Positions 1-7,840 of a stretch of 41,779 nt of DNA are shown here, in pieces (the stretch's first letter is position 1; each line of letters starts with the position of its first letter). Both the position numbers and the translations under genes were made by a program. This DNA is from T3Sed10-241 sp036796255 (GTDB taxonomy: Bacteria > Bacteroidota > Bacteroidia > Flavobacteriales_D > Cryomorphaceae). The stretch is from assembly GCA_036796255.1 (NCBI GenBank), contig DAIRDH010000029.1, positions 1-41,779 of the forward strand. Direction: 5' to 3'. The notes below the pieces were generated by a model, which saw only the letters and a program-made list of their open reading frames with translations, was not told the origin of the DNA and searched no databases.

Positions 1-37
1 AATCGCCTCTGCACGGGGCGGGAAAATCTGCGAATTT

Positions 38-844
38 TTAAGATAAAGGAATAGCAAGCTCGTAGCCCGTGCCCTCGCCGGGGCTGCTGCTGAAGCTGAG
101 GCTGGCGTTGAGTTTTTCGGCGCGCTGGCGGATGTTGGCGAGGCCTATGCCATCTGATTTCTTTTGGCTGTCAAAGCCTTTGCCATTGTCGCGGAAGCTG
201 AAATGGATTTCGCGGCCCACCTCGGCGCTGATCTCAATGAGGCTGGCTTCGGCGTGCTTGAGGGTGTTGCTGAGCATCTCCTGGGTGAGGGCATAGAGCT
301 CTTGCTGGATGGCCTCATCTGCGGCGTCGAGGGGGCCGCTTACAGCAAATTTGATCTTGACGGTGTTGCTGGCTTCGATGGCGCTGATGAGCTGCTTAAG
401 GGCCACGGCATAGCCAAATTTGGCCAGGGAGCTGTGGTAGAGGTCGTGGGAGATGCGGCGCACCTCGCTCATGGCTTCATCGAGCAGGCCGCTCAGGTTG
501 TCGAATCCTATTTCCTGCTCCCGCTTGATTTCGGTGAGCTTGATTTCGATGGTGTCGTTGTAGAGCTTTGCGGCAAACAGGATGCCACCGAGGCGGTCGT
601 GGAGCTCCTGGGAGATGCGGCGGCGCTCTGAGTTTTGTCCTTTGAGCATGGCGCTTACGGTCTCGACTTCCTGCTTGCGGAGGAGTTCGTCCACTTTGCG
701 CTGTTGGATTTCGATTTCCTGGTCGGCGACTTTTTTTCTTTTGCGGTACAGCAGAAAAACATCAAAGATGACCACCGCGAGCAGCAGCACCACGGCCGAG
801 GAAGAGAGGACGATGTAGGTGATTAAATCTTTTTCTTGTTCCAT
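38..844 (-). CDS. HisKA_3-type sensor histidine kinase
   Basis: 268-residue membrane-anchored histidine kinase of the NarX/DesK/LiaS class, which autophosphorylates on His and passes phosphate to a LuxR-type regulator. One N-terminal TM segment (about residues 10-32) is followed by a coiled region (35-70). The H-box ERRRISQELHDRLGG carries His82. Next come an N-box (QEMLSNTLKHAEA), a G1 box DNGKGFD and a G2 box GIGLANIRQRAEKL. There is no extracellular sensor domain, so the stimulus probably comes through a partner. The start at 844 gives MEQEKDL; the frame stays open upstream but lies inside the preceding membrane-protein gene, which it overlaps by 22 nt. No response regulator lies in the window; it is probably just beyond position 1. 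The family is clear, the specific role unknown. Confidence 0.9.
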   Translation of the reverse strand: MEQEKDLITYIVLSSSAVVLLLAVVIFDVFLLYRKRKKVADQEIEIQQRKVDELLRKQEVETVSAMLKGQNSERRRISQELHDRLGGILFAAKLYNDTIEIKLTEIKREQEIGFDNLSGLLDEAMSEVRRISHDLYHSSLAKFGYAVALKQLISAIEASNTVKIKFAVSGPLDAADEAIQQELYALTQEMLSNTLKHAEASLIEISAEVGREIHFSFRDNGKGFDSQKKSDGIGLANIRQRAEKLNASLSFSSSPGEGTGYELAIPLS

Positions 845-1455
845 ATGATTCCGAAGGTTATAAGGCAGGACCAGAGGCTGTAGGCGATGTCGTTTCCCAA
901 AAGGATTTGTCCGGCGAAAAGGTTTGAGAATGAAAGCGCCGCATAACTGGCACTCATGGAAGACACCATCAGGGAGTAGTAAATCAAATTGGCGAAACTG
1001 AACCAGAACAGGGAGGTGAACGGATTGGAGCGGTGGAGGATGAACTGACGCATGTAGAGGTAAGACAATATGGATATTACAAATCCTGAAATGATGTAGA
1101 CATCGTTGTGGAAATCTCCCAGATTCCCAGGCCTGATGTATCCCCATGCACTTAAAGCAAAGATGGGCAGCATACCCAATATGAAATACTTACGCATGGC
1201 TTTGGTCTGTAATGTGGCGATGTATATGCCGAGGGTAACCAGCTTTGAAACCGGGGCTGAGACGTTGTAAATGTCCCCATTAGGTACTCCGCGCGCACCA
1301 ACGATACTGGCGATTACATCCGCGATACAAGTGAAGATCAACACGAAAACTATCCACCGCTCAGGCCTGGTCAATCGGGGTAAATATGCAGCCAAAATGA
1401 GGGCTGCTAGCAGGCAGATGGCCGTAGGGAGGCGAATGCTATCGACGAGTTCCAA
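823..1455 (-). CDS. multi-TM membrane protein, co-transcribed with histidine kinase
   Basis: 210-residue hydrophobic protein with about six or seven predicted TM helices, beginning MELVDSIRLPTAICLL and ending in a basic tail (WNKKKI). I do not recognise a named family. Its 3' end overlaps the histidine kinase start by 22 nt, so the two are very likely translationally coupled. Because the kinase has only one TM segment and no sensor domain, this protein could be its membrane sensing partner; that is inference from context. The gene starts 15 nt after the lipoprotein gene upstream in the same direction. Confidence 0.75.
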   Translation of the reverse strand: MELVDSIRLPTAICLLAALILAAYLPRLTRPERWIVFVLIFTCIADVIASIVGARGVPNGDIYNVSAPVSKLVTLGIYIATLQTKAMRKYFILGMLPIFALSAWGYIRPGNLGDFHNDVYIISGFVISILSYLYMRQFILHRSNPFTSLFWFSFANLIYYSLMVSSMSASYAALSFSNLFAGQILLGNDIAYSLWSCLITFGIIWNKKKI

Positions 1456-1470
1456 TCGCTGGCTACGGGT

Positions 1471-2355
1471 TTAATTGCATCTTTCAGCAGGCAGTTCTTC
1501 TTTACCACAGAAGGGTGGGCAGAGGTGGCCTACGTCGAGGGCCTTACTGAGATAGGTTGGATTGCTGTCGCCCGCCAGTGGAAATGGGGCTGTACCGTCC
1601 CCAAACATGAGGTATGGCATGTGGTACTTGGTTGCCGCAGGATTGCGGTTGTCAGCGCCGTGGGCGATGTGCAGGTGGGTGGGATTGAGGCCTGTATTGT
1701 CCAGGTAAAACTGGTTGAGCTCAGACCCCTGGTGGTATACCAGGTAGGGATGGTCAGGGTCGTTTCGGATGGGATTCGTTTGACCACCCATGGTCATTGT
1801 CATATTCTGGTAGTAGTTGTCGGTCAGGCGGCAGTATTCCGCATCATCGATTGGCCTGAAGGCGGCATTGGGCGCTGCCGCGTCGAGCAGGAGGTAGTGG
1901 GCAGTGCTTTGGCCATTGGCTCCTGAGGGAAATGGCCCGGCGGTGAAGTATTCAGTCGCAGGGTCTTGTACTCCCGGCCCTATGATGTAGAGGATGGTTT
2001 TCTGGTCGTTGCTAAGGCCGTAATGGAATACAAGTCCATCGTAAGGCGTGTTTGGATTGGACTGCAGCAGGGTATGCAATCCGGTTTGCAGGGCGACTTT
2101 CAGCTCCGGGAATGAATTGCCATATGCAGTTTGAAATGCGGTGATGGCCGCGGCGGTTTCCACGTCGTTTCGCGGTGCAGAAGCTATGCCGGCTAAGCTA
2201 TTCAAATACGCCGGAGGCGCTTGGTTTATGCCCCGGGATACTTCCTGGTCGATAGCAGCGGGGTCGGGTTCGGGTTGCGGTGATGTGCAGCCAAGCATGG
2301 CGAGGCATAGCCCTGCTGCGCAAAGAGATGGCGTTTTGGCAATAATCTGTTTCAT
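1471..2355 (-). CDS. lipoprotein of unknown function
   Basis: 294-residue protein with a lipoprotein signal peptide: positive N-terminus, hydrophobic stretch, and lipobox-like LAMLGC with Cys23 as the expected lipidated residue. The next residues TSPQPEPDP form a flexible tether. The rest is a soluble domain with many Asn, Pro and Tyr residues and three C-terminal Cys (CPPFCGKEELPAERC). I recognise no enzyme motif. It lies upstream of the multi-TM protein and histidine kinase (15 nt spacing) and is probably exported and anchored in the outer or inner membrane. It may belong to the same sensing unit, but the sequence does not prove that. Confidence 0.7.
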   Translation of the reverse strand: MKQIIAKTPSLCAAGLCLAMLGCTSPQPEPDPAAIDQEVSRGINQAPPAYLNSLAGIASAPRNDVETAAAITAFQTAYGNSFPELKVALQTGLHTLLQSNPNTPYDGLVFHYGLSNDQKTILYIIGPGVQDPATEYFTAGPFPSGANGQSTAHYLLLDAAAPNAAFRPIDDAEYCRLTDNYYQNMTMTMGGQTNPIRNDPDHPYLVYHQGSELNQFYLDNTGLNPTHLHIAHGADNRNPAATKYHMPYLMFGDGTAPFPLAGDSNPTYLSKALDVGHLCPPFCGKEELPAERCN

Positions 2356-2547
2356 GGTGGTTGAGGGTTGTTTGTTTATTGATTCATCGGTGGGTAAATG
2401 TAATAAAGTGGGTGGATAAGTTGTAACGGTATGCGTGGAATTTTGAAGGCTTGGATTGAACCTTTCATGTACTACTACAATTTCAGGTTACACCCTCAAA
2501 AATGTATATTTAGTGCGGATTTACAGGATTATGCAGCGTATTCAAAT

Positions 2548-3231
2548 CTACCTCACAGGCTTCTTCCCATTCAGCAAAAAGCTTAGGCCAAATGTGGGGT
2601 TCAACAGGCGCAGCTCGGCGTTGAATATCGGGTTGAAGGATACATCTTCGCCTAAACCGCCCAGCATGGAAAAATTGACCAACTCGAGGTTTACAGACAT
2701 AAATGTCGATATCCAGAATATAACTCCCACGGGGAAATTGGCGCCGGCATTGCGCTGTTCAAAAAGTGGTTCATCACCAGGTTGGCCGCGCTCGTCAAAA
2801 CGTAAGGCCACAAAATCGGCCCCGAGATAGGGTTGTACAAAGCCACCGATGGTGTTTGGCAAAAATCGAAACCCGGCCTGAAAAGTATTGACAGTCGAGA
2901 GCCCAAAAATAAATTGATTATTGATGTCTTGCAAAAGCAATCTTTCCCGCTCACGCTGGTAACCAATTGCAAAAACTACATTTTCATTCAGCCCTACCCC
3001 GATTCCAATACCCAAGGTACCTGTAACCCCGTCCAGATCGTCCTGGTTGGAACTGGTGCGCTGAAATGCCCCATTGAGCAAAACGGAGCCCAACTTGACC
3101 CGGTTGCCATAAAACTGGTTTTCCATAAAGCGGTTGTAGTCCTCAGACTGGGCTGTAGCCGTGGTCAAGGTCATCGATGCCATTGCTGTAAAAAGCAGTC
3201 CGGCCAGGAAGGAGTGTTTCATCTGTTTCAT
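2548..3231 (-). CDS. outer-membrane beta-barrel protein
   Basis: 227-residue protein with a Sec signal peptide (MKQMKHSFLAGLLFTAMASM, cleavage expected after TATAQ). It is followed by alternating hydrophobic/polar beta-strands typical of small OmpW/PorT-like barrels in Bacteroidota, for example GTLGIGIGVGLNENVVFAIG and GGFVQPYLGADFVALRF. It has no conserved catalytic residues. About 190 nt without an obvious promoter separate it from the lipoprotein gene downstream. Its function could be structural, adhesive or porin-like. Confidence 0.75.
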   Translation of the reverse strand: MKQMKHSFLAGLLFTAMASMTLTTATAQSEDYNRFMENQFYGNRVKLGSVLLNGAFQRTSSNQDDLDGVTGTLGIGIGVGLNENVVFAIGYQRERERLLLQDINNQFIFGLSTVNTFQAGFRFLPNTIGGFVQPYLGADFVALRFDERGQPGDEPLFEQRNAGANFPVGVIFWISTFMSVNLELVNFSMLGGLGEDVSFNPIFNAELRLLNPTFGLSFLLNGKKPVR

Positions 3232-3302
3232 ATCATGTGTTTAATATCCGCCTTTAAATAAATAAAAAAAACGGAATGGTGTAGTTGCGAATTGATTTAT
3301 GG

Positions 3303-3337
3303 AGTCTCTAGCCGCTAGTCACTAGCCGCTAGCTGAC
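3303..3337. repeat. CTAG-rich intergenic repeat, copy 1
   Basis: Short direct and inverted iterations of a CTAGCCGCTAG-like core, such as CTAGCCGCTAGTCACTAG and CTAGCCGCTAGCTGAC. CTAG is itself palindromic, so the block can fold on either strand. Related blocks occur at 3445-3501, 3602-3630, 12920-12950 and 22523-22582. Confidence 0.7.
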
Positions 3338-3444
3338 AAGTACTTCACCTTCCGAATATGGTAAGGAGTGCCAGGTACAGCTGCGGACTTATATTCAAGG
3401 GGCATGCATTGAGAATCGCTCAGCCAAGCCAGCCACCCACTGCC

Positions 3445-3501
3445 AGCAGTCAGAAACTAGCAGCTACCAGCTAGAAGCTAGCGGCTTGCGGCTAGTGGCT
3501 A
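3445..3501. repeat. CTAG-rich intergenic repeat, copy 2 (runs into gap)
   Basis: A degenerate run of ACTAGCAGCTACCAGCTAG, AGCTAGCGGC and GGCTAGTGGCTA units that continues to the edge of the N run. The repeat probably extends into the unassembled part and may have caused the assembly break. Confidence 0.65.
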
Positions 3502-3601
3502 NNNNNNNNNNNNNNNNNNNNNNNNNNNNNNNNNNNNNNNNNNNNNNNNNNNNNNNNNNNNNNNNNNNNNNNNNNNNNNNNNNNNNNNNNNNNNNNNNNN
3601 N
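3502..3601. other. assembly gap (100 N)
   Basis: Exactly 100 N, a conventional placeholder, so the true length is unknown. CTAG-rich repeat lies on both sides. Confidence 0.98.
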
Positions 3602-3630
3602 GGCTAAAAACTAGCGACTCGAAGCCAGCA
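3602..3630. repeat. CTAG-rich repeat, copy 3, merging with the kinase stop codon
   Basis: GGCTAAAAACTAGCGACTCG and the bases after it resemble the other CTAG blocks. On the minus strand the TAG stop of the Ser/Thr kinase gene lies in the ACTAGCGACT motif, so the repeat supplies or overlaps the gene's last codons. Confidence 0.5.
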
Positions 3631-6268
3631 ACTTCCTATAATCCAAAGCCTCCTCTCCCCTGTCCAACGCTTCATAGGCTTCCACGAGATCGGCGAGAAC
3701 GGCCTGGGTGCGCTCGTCTTCTGTTCCGAGGTTTTCGCTGTACACCTGTAGGGATGCTTCGAGCAGCGGCGGGGCCTGGTCTATGGAGTCGGCAGCCATC
3801 AAAAAGCTGGCGAGGATATGCCTTGCCTCGGCGATGTCCATTTGGGCGTCGGGCATGGTGAGCAGGTACATGTCGATGCACTTGCGCTTGAATTCGATGG
3901 CTTTTTTTAGGTTGCCCCGCCTGAAGTGGCGGTCGGCTTCGTCCCAGTATTGCCAGGCGAGCATGGGGTGCTCACCTTCGTAAAACTCCTCGTACAACGC
4001 GGTCGATTTGGAGCGGTAGAGGTCGGCATTTTCCAGGTCGTTCATGGCAATGTACACATCACCAAGTACCCCGAGACCGCGGGCAGTAGCGGGATGCACC
4101 TCGCCATTAATTTCCGCTGCCATCGTATAACACTGATTGGCATGCTCAAGCGCTTCATCGTGCTCGCCTGTCGCGATGAGGGTTTTGGCCAGTGAGCAAT
4201 GTGCAAACTGCGAGCGGTTGTTGGCCTTTCCGGCATATACCTCGTCGGCAATGCTCAATGCTTTAAGACTGAAGTATGTGGCCGAATCGTACTGGTCCTG
4301 CATGTAATAGCTCTGCCCGATGTTGGTATAGAGTGCGGCAACATTCTGGTTTACCTCACCCTTGGTTCGGAATATTTCTTTGAGCGCCTTGAACAGCCAT
4401 CGGTTGTATTCGGGGTAATTGTCGCCCCGGTTGTAGGCGCCGGCAATGTCGTTGTAAATGCTGGTGAGTGCTACGCTTTGCTCCTCGGTGGGATTGGTCC
4501 AGGTTTCGGCCAGGGTTTGTGCCCTCAGCAGGATGTCCAGTGCTTTTGAGAAATCGCCCAGCTGGGTTTGTGCACGGCCCTCATAGTTGAGGCACTTGAC
4601 GTATTGGTAGCTGCGCTGGCCCAAGGTCTTTTCGAAAATGGGTGCGGCTTCAAGGCTCATCGCAAGGGCCTGTTCGGTCATGTTTTGAATGGCATACAAT
4701 TCAGCAAGGGCGAGCTTGGTTTTGGCCACTTCCAAATGATCCGGACCATATACGCTCTCTGAGAGTCGGAGGGAGTGAAAGAGGTGCTCCTCAGCCTGTT
4801 CGTAGAAATTCTGCTTTCTGTACAGGTCGCCAATGATGCGGTACATCTCTGCCTGCAGGGATGGCTGCCCATCGAGTTCGGCAAGTTTCTCAGTGCCCCG
4901 GGCGAGCAGATTTTCAGAAGTGAGCACTTTGCCAACCGTTTGATCGGGATCGGTATAGTCAAAGAGGTTGGTGATAAACTGTGTAATCTGGATTGCTTTT
5001 GCGGCTTCGCGTTGTGCCTGGTCGCGGTTGATGGCCGCCTTGCGCGCCTGCCATAGGGTAGCGCCCACCCCCGCTGATAAGATGAGCACCAGTAGCACGC
5101 CGAGTGCAACAAGGGCGCTGTTGCGCTTCGCGTATTTCCTGAATCGGTAGCCGAGGCTGTCGGGCCTTGCAAGCACAGGGTAATTGTTCTGGTATCTCCT
5201 GATGTCATCTGCGAGCTGTGCTGCACTGATGTAGCGCTCGCTGAGCGACTCCTTCAGCGCCTTGAGCACGATGTTGTCAATGTCGCCTTTGATGCTCTTT
5301 TGCCATGCGGCGAGGTCGGTGGTGATGGAGGGATCTATTTGCGTGCTTGGCTTTTCGGCTGCAGCGGTGTGGCTTATGCGCTCGGTGAGGCCAATGTTTG
5401 ACCGGGTACTTCCCGGAAAAGGTTTATTTCCCGTAAGGAGTTCATAGAGAATTACCCCGAGGGAATAAATGTCGGAAGCCACGGTGAGCGGCTGCCCTTT
5501 CAACTGCTCGGGACTTGCATAGGCGGGCGTGAGCGGAATGTAGCCCATGATGGTGAGGTCTTCCTCGTCCGAGTCGTCTTCCAGAATCTTGGCAATGCCA
5601 AAATCGATCACCTTTACGATGCCATAATTGGTCACGAGGATGTTGCCCGGCTTCAGGTCGCGGTGCATCACAAAGTTGCGGTGGGCATAGTCCACGGCGC
5701 TGCAAAGGTCCAGAAAGAGTTCGAGGCGTTTCTCGAGCGAGAGCTTGTTGTCCGAAACATATTCCAGCAGCGGCTTGCCCTCTACGTACTCCATGATGAT
5801 GTAAGGCGTGCCGGCCTCGGAGATGCCACCGTCGTAAATGCGCGTGATGTGGGGGTGGTTGAGGCGGGAGAGTATTTTGCGCTCCCGGTCGAAGCGCTTC
5901 TTGTAAATGTCGGTGAGGAAGCCTGCGCTGATGATCTTGATGGCCACCTGCTGGTGGGCTTCGAGGTCCATGCGGTCGGCCAGGTACACGCGGCCCATGC
6001 CGCCAATGCCGATGAGGTAGGTGAGCTTGTACTTGCCAATTTGCTGGCCAATCATCTCGGGTGCCTCCTGCGATTCCTGGATTTTGCTCATGGCCGGGCT
6101 TTCGAGGGCCGGATCGGTATCACCTTCTTTCAGCAGCGACTTCAGCAATTCCGCAGCTTCGGGTTCCTCCGTTTCCAGCTTTCGCAAAAAGGCATCCTGC
6201 TCTGCTTCGGGCATGTCCAGCACCTTCGCATAGTACCCTTTTACAGCTATCCAAATGGCTTTGTCCAC
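3611..6268 (-). CDS. transmembrane Ser/Thr protein kinase with TPR repeats
   Basis: 885-residue PknB-like (Hanks-type) kinase. Residues 1-65 resemble the short helical leader of kinases found beside ECF sigma factors. The kinase domain covers about 78-360: glycine loop GIGGMGRVYL (87-96), VAIK Lys111, HRDLKPGN with Asp204, DFG Asp222, and an activation segment ending TPAYASPEQL. One TM helix (about 384-405) separates it from a coiled linker and a long C-terminal array of TPR units (about 440-880), expected to be periplasmic and to bind partners or ligand. All catalytic residues are present. It lies 38 nt after the ECF sigma gene, a pairing known from sigma factors regulated by phosphorylation. 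The last codons (LLASSR, stop TAG) run into a CTAG repeat, so the natural C-terminus may have been altered. Confidence 0.92.
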   Translation of the reverse strand: MDKAIWIAVKGYYAKVLDMPEAEQDAFLRKLETEEPEAAELLKSLLKEGDTDPALESPAMSKIQESQEAPEMIGQQIGKYKLTYLIGIGGMGRVYLADRMDLEAHQQVAIKIISAGFLTDIYKKRFDRERKILSRLNHPHITRIYDGGISEAGTPYIIMEYVEGKPLLEYVSDNKLSLEKRLELFLDLCSAVDYAHRNFVMHRDLKPGNILVTNYGIVKVIDFGIAKILEDDSDEEDLTIMGYIPLTPAYASPEQLKGQPLTVASDIYSLGVILYELLTGNKPFPGSTRSNIGLTERISHTAAAEKPSTQIDPSITTDLAAWQKSIKGDIDNIVLKALKESLSERYISAAQLADDIRRYQNNYPVLARPDSLGYRFRKYAKRNSALVALGVLLVLILSAGVGATLWQARKAAINRDQAQREAAKAIQITQFITNLFDYTDPDQTVGKVLTSENLLARGTEKLAELDGQPSLQAEMYRIIGDLYRKQNFYEQAEEHLFHSLRLSESVYGPDHLEVAKTKLALAELYAIQNMTEQALAMSLEAAPIFEKTLGQRSYQYVKCLNYEGRAQTQLGDFSKALDILLRAQTLAETWTNPTEEQSVALTSIYNDIAGAYNRGDNYPEYNRWLFKALKEIFRTKGEVNQNVAALYTNIGQSYYMQDQYDSATYFSLKALSIADEVYAGKANNRSQFAHCSLAKTLIATGEHDEALEHANQCYTMAAEINGEVHPATARGLGVLGDVYIAMNDLENADLYRSKSTALYEEFYEGEHPMLAWQYWDEADRHFRRGNLKKAIEFKRKCIDMYLLTMPDAQMDIAEARHILASFLMAADSIDQAPPLLEASLQVYSENLGTEDERTQAVLADLVEAYEALDRGEEALDYRKLLASSR

Positions 6269-6306
6269 GGCTATAATTTAAGTTCGGGCTATATTTGCGG
6301 AAGCGC

Positions 6307-6876
6307 TCATCGCTCGCTAAGTTCAGTTTGCAACCATACCTTGGCCATGCGCCAGTCGCGCTTCACTGTGCTCAGGGAGCATTCCAGGGCCTCGGCGATT
6401 TCTTCCATTTTCATCCCGCCGAAATAACGGTATTCCACGATCTCCGCCAGTCGGCAATCAAATTCCGCGAGCTTTTCAAGGGCATCGTTGATGTTGAGGA
6501 TTTGATCGGCGTCGGCTTCAGAGATCAGGAAATGGTCTTCGAGCTTTACTTTCTGTGCCCCATTGCCGCGCTTGTGGGCATTGCGGGAGCGGGCCACTTC
6601 GAGTATCACGCGGCGCATGCAGGTGGATACGATGGCGTAGAAATGCGCCCGGTTTTGGTAATCGCGGTTGTTTTGACCAATGATTTTCAAGTAGGCATCG
6701 TGCACCAGACCTGTGGTATTGAGGGTATTGTCGGCCCTTTCGCGGATGGTGTAGCGGTGGGCCATCACCTTGAGCTGGTCATAGACCATGCCCATGACTT
6801 TGCCCATGGCCTCTTCATTGCCATTTTTCCAGTCTTTGAGCAGTACTGTTACTGAGGCTCTGTCCGCTGTATCCAT
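6307..6876 (-). CDS. ECF sigma factor of the kinase-associated (TIGR02999/EcfP-like) type
   Basis: 189-residue sigma-70-family protein with regions 2 (about 20-90) and 4 (about 120-185; helix-turn-helix MKMEEIAEALECSLSTVKRD). Most ECF factors have an acidic DxED-type patch just before the region 2.2 helix; here the corresponding text is TLNTTGLVHDAYLKI, with Thr54-Thr55 and no acids. In the EcfP group this patch is missing and a phosphothreonine made by a partner kinase replaces its charge. No anti-sigma gene is adjacent; instead a membrane Ser/Thr kinase follows 38 nt downstream and a PP2C phosphatase lies 95 nt upstream. Phospho-activation is therefore an inference from motif and context. 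Target promoters are unknown. Confidence 0.9.
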   Translation of the reverse strand: MDTADRASVTVLLKDWKNGNEEAMGKVMGMVYDQLKVMAHRYTIRERADNTLNTTGLVHDAYLKIIGQNNRDYQNRAHFYAIVSTCMRRVILEVARSRNAHKRGNGAQKVKLEDHFLISEADADQILNINDALEKLAEFDCRLAEIVEYRYFGGMKMEEIAEALECSLSTVKRDWRMAKVWLQTELSER

Positions 6877-6971
6877 TCCGCGTGGTTTAAAATGTGGTTG
6901 TTTTTATTGCACAGTGCCGGTGGGCCCCATGCCTTGGTTGTGATTCAAATTCTTTCATACTGTCCGGCACA

Positions 6972-7718
6972 CTACTCATTTTCAATGATGATAAATGAAA
7001 AATTGTCGAGCGCGCCCCTTTGCAGCACCAGCTTTACCAATTGGTCGGTGATGTCTTTGAGCGGCTTTTTCTGTAGCAGTATCTCTTCCAGTTCGGCATC
7101 TTTCACATGGAGGAAGAGTCCATCGGAGCAGAGCAGTATGCGGTCGCCCTTTTGGAGTTGGTTCCTTACGGAAAATACGTCGGCCTGGCAGCTGCCCGAG
7201 AGCTCTACACCCATGGCGCGCGTGAGTGCGTGGGGGTTGAAGAGCATGGTTTGGTCGGAGTGGCGCATCACCCCTGAGTTGGCCATTTCATTGGCGGCAG
7301 TGTGGTCGAGCGTCATTTGCTTCAGCGCTCCACCGGTGAGCAGGTAGGCGCGGCTGTCGCCAATGTGCATAAAGTGGAGGAAGTCTTCAAGTACCACCAC
7401 GGCCGTGCAGGTGGCTCCCATCCTGATGGATGCTGCCCTCGCCTCGATGGCCACAGCATTGTTGGCCTTGATGGCGGCCTGCCGCAACTTCTCGGCCGGC
7501 TGGCCCATGCCCTGAAAGTAGTCTTTGCTGAGCACTTCCACCACCATGGCCGAGGCTTTCTCACCCCTTTCGTAGCCGCCCATACCGTCCGACACCACTG
7601 CGAGGGTGCCCAGCGACTGGGCCAGCCAGGGCTTATCGGGCTTCATAAAGAGCACGGCATCTTCGTTGTTGGTTCGGCGCAGTCCGGTTTCGCTTACCAT
7701 CATATGGTTGAGGTTCAT
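6972..7718 (-). CDS. PP2C-family Ser/Thr phosphatase
   Basis: 248-residue single-domain PPM phosphatase, metal-dependent (Mn/Mg), expected to be cytoplasmic. Visible motifs are SETGLRRTNNEDA (Asp20), VSDGMGGYERGEKAS (Asp44, Gly45), MGATCTAVVV, HIGDSRAYLLTGG, LTRAMG, DRILLCSDGL (Asp199) and LDNFSFIII (Asp238, Asn239). All metal ligands are intact and the length is that of stand-alone bacterial enzymes. It sits between the channel-like pair and the sigma/kinase pair on the same strand, so it is the natural candidate to reverse phosphorylation by that kinase. A 7-bp-arm inverted repeat lies 16 nt upstream of the start. Confidence 0.92.
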   Translation of the reverse strand: MNLNHMMVSETGLRRTNNEDAVLFMKPDKPWLAQSLGTLAVVSDGMGGYERGEKASAMVVEVLSKDYFQGMGQPAEKLRQAAIKANNAVAIEARAASIRMGATCTAVVVLEDFLHFMHIGDSRAYLLTGGALKQMTLDHTAANEMANSGVMRHSDQTMLFNPHALTRAMGVELSGSCQADVFSVRNQLQKGDRILLCSDGLFLHVKDAELEEILLQKKPLKDITDQLVKLVLQRGALDNFSFIIIENE

Positions 7719-7733
7719 ATGGGAGTGTGTCTG

Positions 7734-7750
7734 CAGACTACTTTAGTCTG
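7734..7750. promoter_or_regulatory. inverted repeat upstream of PP2C gene
   Basis: CAGACTA, three bases, TAGTCTG: perfect 7-bp arms, 16 nt before the PP2C start codon. There is no T-run on either side, so it is more likely an operator or leader hairpin than a terminator. Confidence 0.4.
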
Positions 7751-7840
7751 GTTAATAATCTATCGGAGAATTCCTGGAATGTGAACAATATATTGAAAGT
7801 CCACGAATGCGAGTGGCTTGAAGCCGCACTTTAAAGACCA

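Larger units (their letters stand above)
3232..3610. other. gene-free stretch with CTAG repeats and an assembly gap
   Basis: I see no gene here. The stretch holds two blocks of CTAG-rich repeat on the left of a 100-N gap and one short block on the right. The 5' end is A/T-rich leader of the barrel gene. No exact TAnnTTTG box is visible for that gene. Confidence 0.7.

Noticed and set aside
6289..6296. TATATTTG on the plus strand between the sigma and kinase genes
   Set aside because: It points into the antisense strand of the sigma gene, where no plus-strand gene exists; probably chance.
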